Assembly: GCA_934463265.1 (NCBI GenBank)
Contig: CAKSIU010000022.1
Location: forward strand, 1 to 11,269
From: an uncultured Eubacteriales bacterium
Lineage (GTDB): Bacteria; Bacillota; Clostridia; Oscillospirales; Acutalibacteraceae
DNA length: 11,269 bases
Reading direction: 5' to 3'
Shown here: in pieces, positions 5,547 through 11,269 of the stretch
Numbering within the stretch: position 1 is the first letter of the stretch
Layout: the number at the start of each line of letters is the position of its first letter
Program-made: the position numbers and the translations under genes
Notes under the pieces: model-generated
Told to the model about the DNA's origin: nothing
Databases searched by the model: none
Seen by the model: only the letters and a program-made list of their open reading frames with translations

Positions 5547-7043
5547 ATGACAAGCAAAATGCCAATAAAAGCAGAGCCTTTTAAACATCAAAAAGAAGCG
5601 TTTGATTTTGCAATGAGTCACGCAGATCAGCATGGAATAGCGCTACTTATGAGTATGGGGTGTGGCAAGTCACTGACTGCGATAGCGGCAGCCGGAGCTT
5701 TGTACAATGCAAAAAATATAAAGAAAGCTTTGATTGTCTGTCCCCTGTCTATTGTTGGAGTCTGGAAAGAAGAATTTGAAAAATTTGCAGACTTTGAGTA
5801 TGAGTTAGCGATTTTAAAAGGCAATACTGCTAAGAAAACTGAGCTGTTGCAAAAAATGCAAGGGCACAGCCTCCAAGTTGCGGTTGTAAATTACGAGTCA
5901 GTTTGGAGGTTGGAAAAAGAAATTGCACAATGGAATCCTGATTTTATCATTGCTGATGAAAGTCATAAAATCAAAACGCATAATACTGCAGTTTCAAAAG
6001 CAATGCACCGTTTGGGTTATAAAACAAAATATCGGATGATTTTGACTGGAACAATCATTACAAATAAAGCAATTGATGTTTTTTCGCAGTATAAATTTGT
6101 TGATCCAACAATCTTTGGAAACAGTTTTTATGCATTTCGGAATAAGTATTTTGACATGGTTGGGTACGGTGGCTATACGCCGGTTTTGAAGGAATCCATG
6201 AAAGAGGAATTAATGGAAAAACTGCATAGCATAGCGTTTAGAGCGACAAAGGCTGATTGTTTAGATTTGCCGCCAACTACAGATATTATCCGGTACACAG
6301 AACTTGAGCCAAAAGCTATGAATATTTACCAAAGTCTTGTGAAAGACAGCTTTGCAGACCGGCGAGCCGCCGGAGGCAATTCGCACACGAAAAATTGTGA
6401 AAACAGAGAAAGCCATGCCTGCGCTGAAGATTCATATGATTCTCAAAATACAATAACAGTAACAAATGTGCTTACGAAATTGCTCAGATTATCTCAATTA
6501 ACTGGTGGATTTCTTGGAAGTGATGGCGGCAATATATATCAGCAAGTAAGCAAAAGCAAACTTGAAGCTTTGGAAGATATCATTGATGAAGCGCTACAAA
6601 GTGGCGAAAAGCTGGTTGTTATCGCAAGGTTTATCCCGGAGATTAAAGCTATAGAGAAACTTCTGGATAAAAAACGTATTTTGTATTCAATAGTTTCGGG
6701 TGAAATTAAAGACCGAAAAGAACAGATACGTAAATTTCAAAACGACCCAAAAGTATCAGTATTTATAGGCCAGGTTGCAACAGCTTCCCTTGGTATAACG
6801 CTCACGGCAGCATCAACGATGGTATTTTACTCAATGGATTATTCAATGAGTAATTTTGAGCAGACAAAGGCTCGAATCCATCGAGCTGGACAGCAAAAAA
6901 ACTGCACTTATATCTATCTGATTGCAAAAGGAACGGTAGATGAAAAAGTCTTAATTACGCTTCAGAACAAGGCAAATTTAGCAAAAAGCTTAATTGATGA
7001 ATATAGACGTGGATTAAATCCATACGAGATCGGAGGTATTTAA
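5547..7043 (+). CDS. SNF2-family DEAD/DEAH-box helicase (phage type)
   Basis: The product has 498 residues. The ATG at 5547 follows AGAGG at 5533-5537; a TTG at 5538 is too close to that site to be the start. Motif Q-like EPFKHQKEA is at 10-18, Walker A MGCGKS at 37-42, Walker B DESH at 137-140 and motif III LTGT at 167-170. The C-terminal helicase domain has LVVIARF near 356, GITLTAASTMVFYS near 416-429 and motif VI QTKARIHRAGQ at 439-449. These are the signatures of short SNF2 ATPases found in Firmicute phage replication modules. Such proteins probably translocate on dsDNA and may remodel or unwind the replication origin or remove bound proteins. Residues about 271-300 form a polar, Cys- and Ser-rich insertion with a GC-rich palindrome in its DNA. 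The gene lies two bases before the next GTG start, within the operon. Confidence 0.9.
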   Translation: MTSKMPIKAEPFKHQKEAFDFAMSHADQHGIALLMSMGCGKSLTAIAAAGALYNAKNIKKALIVCPLSIVGVWKEEFEKFADFEYELAILKGNTAKKTELLQKMQGHSLQVAVVNYESVWRLEKEIAQWNPDFIIADESHKIKTHNTAVSKAMHRLGYKTKYRMILTGTIITNKAIDVFSQYKFVDPTIFGNSFYAFRNKYFDMVGYGGYTPVLKESMKEELMEKLHSIAFRATKADCLDLPPTTDIIRYTELEPKAMNIYQSLVKDSFADRRAAGGNSHTKNCENRESHACAEDSYDSQNTITVTNVLTKLLRLSQLTGGFLGSDGGNIYQQVSKSKLEALEDIIDEALQSGEKLVVIARFIPEIKAIEKLLDKKRILYSIVSGEIKDRKEQIRKFQNDPKVSVFIGQVATASLGITLTAASTMVFYSMDYSMSNFEQTKARIHRAGQQKNCTYIYLIAKGTVDEKVLITLQNKANLAKSLIDEYRRGLNPYEIGGI

Positions 7044-7045
7044 AA

Positions 7046-7462
7046 GTGGATAACAATGTAATGTTTGAACTGGCAGATAGGCTTAAAAATTTGCGTGACA
7101 AGAAAAAAGAGATTGAGACATCTCTTAAAAGTGTTAATGACATGATTTTTGAAGTAGAGTCGGCTCTAGCTGAACTAATGACGTTGAGCGAAACTCAGAA
7201 TTTTACGCGAAGCGGAACAATGTTTTCTTTAACAACAAGCACGAAAGCATCGGCAAAAGCCGGCAGAAAAGACGAGCTTTATGCATTGCTCAAAGATGCA
7301 GGATACGGTGATTTAGTTGTTGAGACAGTAAATCCAAGTTCTCTGTCAGCATTTGTAAAAGAGCAAATTTCAGAGAACAACGATTCCCTGCCGCAGTGGC
7401 TTGAAGGGTTAGTCAGTGTATTTGAAAAAACATCAGTTTCAATAAGAAAAAATAAAAAATAG
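7046..7462 (+). CDS. Coiled-coil protein of unknown function, conserved-looking in phage replication modules
   Basis: The product has 138 residues. GTG at 7046 is chosen because GGAGG at 7032-7036 is correctly spaced, while the in-frame ATG at 7061 is too far. Residues about 7-45 form a charged, probably coiled-coil helix pair (LADRLKNLRDKKKEIETSLK...). A short stretch QNFTRSGTMFSLTT follows, and then a compact domain, about 70-132, with GRKDELYALLKDAGYGDLV and SLSAFVKEQISEN motifs. I recall similar proteins beside phage SNF2 helicases and family A polymerases, usually listed as hypothetical. No catalytic residues are recognisable. It lies between the helicase and the probable ssDNA-binding protein, so a role as a replication or recombination accessory factor is plausible. 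Gam-like end binding is a guess from the coiled coil only. Confidence 0.7.
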   Translation: MDNNVMFELADRLKNLRDKKKEIETSLKSVNDMIFEVESALAELMTLSETQNFTRSGTMFSLTTSTKASAKAGRKDELYALLKDAGYGDLVVETVNPSSLSAFVKEQISENNDSLPQWLEGLVSVFEKTSVSIRKNKK

Positions 7463-7474
7463 GAGTGTTTATAT

Positions 7475-8197
7475 ATGACAAATAATGAATTAACAATAAA
7501 AAATCAAGGTTTTATGGGCCTTGCAGACTTTAACATCAGCGAAGGATTTTCTGAAGAATTAGCTGGCCTAGATAGTGGCTTTGAACGAATAAAAATTCCT
7601 GCTGGCGGAGGAACAATGTTCGAAGTGCCTGGGAATAATCCGAATGAACCTGATGCAGTAAAAGAATTTTCTGCGGTAATTTTGTACCACCACCCGATGT
7701 ACACGTTTTATCGAGAAAAATACACAGGTAACAGTAATCCACCAGACTGTTTGAGTTTTGATGGAGTAAATGGGCATGGCGAGCCGGGTGGCTTTTGTCA
7801 GAGCTGTCCGAACAATAGGTTTGGTAGCGGCGATAACGGCAGCAAAGCCTGTAAAAATAAGCATCAAATGTATTTACTCAGGGAAAATGAAATATTTCCG
7901 ACTATTTTGTTTTTACCAACAAGTTCCAATAAGGACTTTTCAAGATACATAAGAAGAGTGCTTGTTGCTGGCAAAAAATCAGATTCTGTTGTGACTAAAT
8001 TTTCACTCAAAAAAGCGGTTAACAAAGGCGGTATAGCGTTTTCTCAAGTTCAATTTGCGGTTGAGAGGACACTTTCTGATAAAGAAACTCAATTGATAAA
8101 AAAACTTTCTGAACAAATTAAACTTTATGCTCAAAACAGCCAAAATGCAGCAAAAGTTGATGAAAATACAGGCGAAGTTACAGCTTTGAGTGATTAG
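7475..8197 (+). CDS. Probable phage ssDNA-binding protein with four-cysteine zinc motif
   Basis: The product has 240 residues from ATG 7475, with AGGAG at 7461-7465. Four cysteines (C92, C108, C111, C126) form C-x15-C-x2-C-x14-C in a Gly/Asn-rich segment, which suggests a bound zinc. The stretch before (residues about 36-85) and the stretch after it (about 132-198, with IFPTILFLPTSS and IAFSQVQFAVERTL) are beta-rich, as expected for an OB-fold split by a zinc loop. The C-terminal 30 residues are polar and end in Asp, a little like SSB tails. Position directly before the DNA polymerase supports a ssDNA-binding role, as in the phage T7 and T4 systems, though direct similarity to gp2.5 or gp32 is not claimed. 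The function is inferred from pattern and context; a recombination mediator is the main alternative. Confidence 0.55.
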   Translation: MTNNELTIKNQGFMGLADFNISEGFSEELAGLDSGFERIKIPAGGGTMFEVPGNNPNEPDAVKEFSAVILYHHPMYTFYREKYTGNSNPPDCLSFDGVNGHGEPGGFCQSCPNNRFGSGDNGSKACKNKHQMYLLRENEIFPTILFLPTSSNKDFSRYIRRVLVAGKKSDSVVTKFSLKKAVNKGGIAFSQVQFAVERTLSDKETQLIKKLSEQIKLYAQNSQNAAKVDENTGEVTALSD

Positions 8198-8208
8198 GAG
8201 GAAGTTTG

Positions 8209-11037
8209 ATGGAATATAAATTGGCTTTGAATAAAGAAGAAATTGCAAAGTATATTGAAAATTCTAAAATTTTAGCTTTGGACATAGAAACATCGCCATT
8301 GCCTCAGTATCGAAATGACGAAAAAAGTGCGCTAGATGCACATAAATCAACCATTACTGGAATGAGTTTTTCGGCTTCAAAAGGCAGCGGTATTTATGTA
8401 CCGTTCCATCACAAAGTCGGCTTGAATGCTGACTTTGTGGACACCTGGGGATGGATTAAACAAAATATTTTGATGAATGAGAATCTGACTGTGGTAATTC
8501 ATAATGCGGCATTTGAGACAATGTTTTTCTATGCTCTGGGCTGTATTCCACAGTGTAAAATTTATGACACGCTGGCTGCAGCTCAAATGACGTTAAAAAC
8601 AGACACAGAGTTTAGAAAACTTAATGACTGCGGTCTTAAAAATCTTGTTCAGAAACTTATTAAGGATAAACTTCCTACATTTGAAGATGTCACAAATGGT
8701 ATGTTCTTTGACGAACTAAATTCTGAGGATTTTGAAACAATTCGCTACGCCTGTGCAGATTCAGACTACGCTTTGCAGCTTTATCATCTTTTTAATAAAT
8801 GGTTTGCTGAAAACATGCCAAAGCACCGGTTTATCGTAGAGCAAATTGAATCCCCTACTGCGGTGTACGTTGGGCTTATGAAGTATAACGGGGTACCATT
8901 AGACCTTGATTTGATGCATAAAAAAGGCATAGAAGCAGGCTCGCAAATAGATCAACTTAAAGAGGATATTGCAATTATGACTGATGGAGTTGATGTTGGC
9001 GCAAATGCAAGTACCAAAGCTTTTAAAGATTATTTGTATAAAACGCTTGGCTTGCCGGTACTGAAAACAACAGAAAAATTCAGTGAAGCTGTTGACGATG
9101 AAGCATTAATTTTATTGTCCGAGTGGTGTGATCAAAATCGGCCTGAGCTGGTGTCAATATTTCAGATGATTACAGAATACCGCAAGTGGAATAAGCTAAA
9201 GTCGACGTACATTGACGGCTATTTAAAATTCTTAAACACAGCAACAAACCGCATACACCCCGATTTAATGCCGTTGGCCACGGAGACAGGGAGGTTTGCA
9301 AGTCGTAACGCGAATCTTCAAAATTGTTTTGATGATAAAACTGAAATTCTTACAAAAAGAGGATTTGTTTTATTTTCTGAATTAAGAAATGACGATGAAG
9401 TAGCTCAATGGGAAAATGGAGAGATAGAATTTGTAAAGCCTATGGAAATAATATCTCAAAATTATGAAGGAGAGCTAATACAAATAACAAATCAGCATAT
9501 AAACCTTTGTATGACGCCTGAACATAGATGTTTATTGAAAAGCAGGAAGAGTAATAAGTGGACAGTGGTTAGTGCTAAAGACTATCTTATGGATGCAAGG
9601 CAACTTCATGCTGGTCAATACCATTTTGGGAAAAAGAAAATGAACATTCATCAAATTATAATTTTGTGTGCAACTCAAGCAGACGGAAATTATAGAGATG
9701 GTGGTATAGAGTTTTCTTTTTCAAAAGAAAGAAAGTATTACAGATTAAAATATGCCTTGGATGTTACAAAAACAAAGTATGGCGAAGGGTTTAGAAAAAG
9801 CGGCCAATATCGAATACGGATAATGAAAGGTCCTTTAGTTGAATGGATAAAAAGTCTTTTAGGAGACAAGAAGTGTTTTGGGAAATGGCTATTAAATTAT
9901 GATAGAAACACTGTAAAAACAATTCTTGACGAAATTCAACATTGGGACGGTTGTTTTACACGGAGCAATTTTTATAGTAGCTCAGTAAAGGAAAATGTAG
10001 ATTGGATGCAGATACTTTATGTTTTGACAGGAACGAGAGCACATTTAAGAGAATATTGGAACAAAAATTCGAATTCCGCGATTAATTATCAGCTTGATAT
10101 TACAGACAGCCTATTCAGCCAAACAGCAAATGCTAAGAAGGAGGTTTTTGCATATAAAGGAAAAGTTTATTGCGTATCTGTACCAAGCGAATTTATTGTG
10201 GTAAGGCGGTTTGGACAAGTTTGCATTACGGGAAATTGTCCCCGTAAGGATAACGACCCAATCGGTATTAGGAAGTTTATTGCAGCTCCGAAAGGCAAAA
10301 TGCTGATATCACTTGATTTTTCTCAGATAGAACTGCGTGTCGGTGCGTTTTATTGCAGAGATGAAAAAATGCTTGAAACATACAGAAATAACGGCGATAT
10401 TCATGCTCAAACCACCTCAGTTATATTCAATATCCCGTTCTCAGAGGCTATTGACAAAGGTAATAGTCATTATAAAGAAAGGCGCACAATTGCCAAAAAC
10501 TGCAATTTTGGAGTGTTTTATGGGTTGTTTCCAAAAGGGTTGCAGAGAACATTGAAGTTTAAGGCTGGACTTAGTAAATCGATAGATGAGTGCTGTGAAA
10601 TAATCAGTAACTTGAAAGCTGGGTACAAAGGGCTTGAAAAGTGGCAGCGCAAAGTAAAAAGGCAGGCTGCAGAGGATGGCTACGTTGAAACATATTTAGG
10701 GCGACGCAGATATTTACCTAGCATTACATCCGCTGATTGGGGTAAAAAGAGCTTTGCACAAAGATGTGCGCTCAATACGCCAATACAAGGTACAGCTGCA
10801 GACATTTTAAAATTGGCTATGGGACGGATTATCAAAGGACTATCGGAGCGCTTGTGGCTAAAGCCGTTGTTACAGGTTCACGATGAACTAATATTTGAAG
10901 TACCGGAAGATAAAGTTAACGAAGCGGTTAATTTTGTGAAAAAATGCATGGAGCAACAGCCATTTGAAGACTTTGATGTACCGATAATAGCAGAGGCTGA
11001 GGTTGGCAAAACATTTGGAACATTACATGAAATTTAG
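8209..11037 (+). CDS. Family A (Pol I-like) phage DNA polymerase with 3'-5' exonuclease domain, interrupted by an intein
   Basis: The product has 942 residues; without the intein it has 638, a usual length for phage Pol I-like enzymes. ATG 8209 is 7 bases after AGGAGG (8196-8201); the TTG at 8206 is too close. Exonuclease motifs: Exo I D25-x-E27 (LALDIETSP), Exo II HNAAFE with N99 and E103 (Glu where E. coli Pol I has Asp424; known in phage relatives as far as I recall), and Exo III Y180-x3-D184. Polymerase motifs: TGRFASRNANLQN (360-372), motif A LDFSQIELR with D703 and E708, motif B R759-x3-K763-x3-F767-x3-YG, and motif C HDE at 891-893. There is no 5'-3' exonuclease domain. The intein occupies residues 373-676, splitting the TGR..NLQN/CPR motif, so the enzyme should be inactive until splicing. 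It copies the element's DNA together with the neighbouring SSB-like, helicase and primase-like proteins. Confidence 0.95.
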   Translation: MEYKLALNKEEIAKYIENSKILALDIETSPLPQYRNDEKSALDAHKSTITGMSFSASKGSGIYVPFHHKVGLNADFVDTWGWIKQNILMNENLTVVIHNAAFETMFFYALGCIPQCKIYDTLAAAQMTLKTDTEFRKLNDCGLKNLVQKLIKDKLPTFEDVTNGMFFDELNSEDFETIRYACADSDYALQLYHLFNKWFAENMPKHRFIVEQIESPTAVYVGLMKYNGVPLDLDLMHKKGIEAGSQIDQLKEDIAIMTDGVDVGANASTKAFKDYLYKTLGLPVLKTTEKFSEAVDDEALILLSEWCDQNRPELVSIFQMITEYRKWNKLKSTYIDGYLKFLNTATNRIHPDLMPLATETGRFASRNANLQNCFDDKTEILTKRGFVLFSELRNDDEVAQWENGEIEFVKPMEIISQNYEGELIQITNQHINLCMTPEHRCLLKSRKSNKWTVVSAKDYLMDARQLHAGQYHFGKKKMNIHQIIILCATQADGNYRDGGIEFSFSKERKYYRLKYALDVTKTKYGEGFRKSGQYRIRIMKGPLVEWIKSLLGDKKCFGKWLLNYDRNTVKTILDEIQHWDGCFTRSNFYSSSVKENVDWMQILYVLTGTRAHLREYWNKNSNSAINYQLDITDSLFSQTANAKKEVFAYKGKVYCVSVPSEFIVVRRFGQVCITGNCPRKDNDPIGIRKFIAAPKGKMLISLDFSQIELRVGAFYCRDEKMLETYRNNGDIHAQTTSVIFNIPFSEAIDKGNSHYKERRTIAKNCNFGVFYGLFPKGLQRTLKFKAGLSKSIDECCEIISNLKAGYKGLEKWQRKVKRQAAEDGYVETYLGRRRYLPSITSADWGKKSFAQRCALNTPIQGTAADILKLAMGRIIKGLSERLWLKPLLQVHDELIFEVPEDKVNEAVNFVKKCMEQQPFEDFDVPIIAEAEVGKTFGTLHEI
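9325..10236 (+). mobile_element. Intein with LAGLIDADG-type homing endonuclease domain in the DNA polymerase
   Basis: This is an in-frame insertion of 304 residues (intein numbering). Block A begins with Cys1 (CFDDKTEILT), and block B is MTPEHRCLL with T64 and H67. The two endonuclease motifs are ILCATQADG (D120) and LDEIQHWDG (D208), each keeping the metal-binding Asp before Gly. Block F is KVYCVSVPSEFIVV (280-293), and block G ends VCITGN with Asn304, followed by Cys as the +1 residue. The penultimate position is Gly instead of the common His; as I recall, this TGN ending occurs in other phage inteins. All core splicing residues are present, so splicing is likely. The endonuclease motifs are divergent from LAGLIDADG, and activity is uncertain. 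The insertion lies at a highly conserved polymerase motif, as expected for homing. Confidence 0.93.
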
Positions 11038-11050
11038 GAGGATTAAAATT

Positions 11051-11269
11051 ATGGATACAAAAGAATTTCTTACTGAAATTTATAAAGGTTGTGATGAAGG
11101 ATACATAACGCTTACGTTATTGCCTGAACGCAGGACTTTGTGGTTTAAATTGGGTGAATTCGATAAACTGGAACAAGCAGTCAAAAAATATAGTAACAAA
11201 ACTAATATTTATTTTGGTGTGGGACTGCGAAAAAAGATTTTGCCTAATAATCTTCGTGGCAAGGACAAT
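11051..11269 (+). CDS. Probable phage primase (AEP/RepB-like type), N-terminal part only
   Basis: ATG at 11051 follows AGGAGG at 11035-11040, which overlaps the polymerase stop. The frame is open for 73 codons to the right edge. The visible part (EGYITLTLLPERRTLWFK, then TNIYFGVGLRKKILPN and LRGKDN) resembles the start of phage primase/helicase-primase proteins with an archaeo-eukaryotic primase domain, in which YFGVGLR precedes an ADID-type catalytic motif. That catalytic motif would lie beyond the window, so the call rests on the N-terminus and on its position after the polymerase. A VapE-like or primase-polymerase protein is also possible. Confidence 0.55.
   Translation, partial: MDTKEFLTEIYKGCDEGYITLTLLPERRTLWFKLGEFDKLEQAVKKYSNKTNIYFGVGLRKKILPNNLRGKDN

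Noticed and set aside
7504..7952. Several ORFs on both strands inside the SSB-like gene
   Set aside because: They overlap a well-supported operon gene and lack ribosome sites or recognisable products.
9325..10236. Group I or group II intron instead of intein
   Set aside because: The frame is open throughout, and intein blocks A, B, F and G with Cys1, terminal Asn and Cys+1 are present.

Overview
The window looks like chromosomal DNA of a low-GC Clostridia-type Firmicute (Ruminococcus/Oscillospiraceae-like, by inference), carrying part of an integrated phage or phage-like element. The basis is AT-rich sequence, strong AGGAGG-type ribosome sites, cell-surface proteins of families common in gut Clostridia on the left, and a compact phage-type DNA replication cassette on the right. 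No integrase, repressor or structural phage gene is visible, so intact prophage, decayed prophage and other mobile element cannot be separated.

Left part (1-3355, minus strand): a large secreted protein runs off the left edge. It has a signal peptide, a DUF6273-like (C-type-lectin-like) domain and MBG/YDG-type repeat domains. It has a well-formed sigma70 promoter and a possible 29-codon upstream ORF overlapping its start. Inside the lectin-like domain is a sharply GC-rich, adenine-poor stretch with many NNC codons, which resembles the variable region of a diversity-generating retroelement target; no reverse transcriptase or template repeat is in view. Upstream of it lies a BspA-type leucine-rich-repeat protein that lacks a signal peptide, a clear ribosome site and a promoter, so it may be 5'-truncated.

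Middle (3356-4764): about 1.4 kb without a convincing long gene. It holds several perfect palindromes, a tiny 10-codon ORF with a good ribosome site, an intrinsic terminator, and then a chain of hairpins leading into the sigma-like gene. One long hairpin ends in a T7 run and covers the start of a 17-codon leader ORF. The next hairpin masks the ribosome site of the sigma-like gene and contains the leader's stop codon. This is an attenuator-like layout.

Right part (4765-11269, plus strand): a sigma70 region-4-like regulator ends in its own terminator. After a structured gap comes a tight operon with intergenic gaps of 1-13 bases: a small conserved-looking protein, an SNF2-type helicase, a coiled-coil protein, a four-cysteine probable ssDNA-binding protein, a family A DNA polymerase interrupted by a 304-residue intein with a LAGLIDADG-type endonuclease domain, and the start of a probable primase. 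Together these supply unwinding, strand protection, priming and synthesis. The sigma-like protein is a plausible regulator of the operon, and the intein makes active polymerase dependent on protein splicing.
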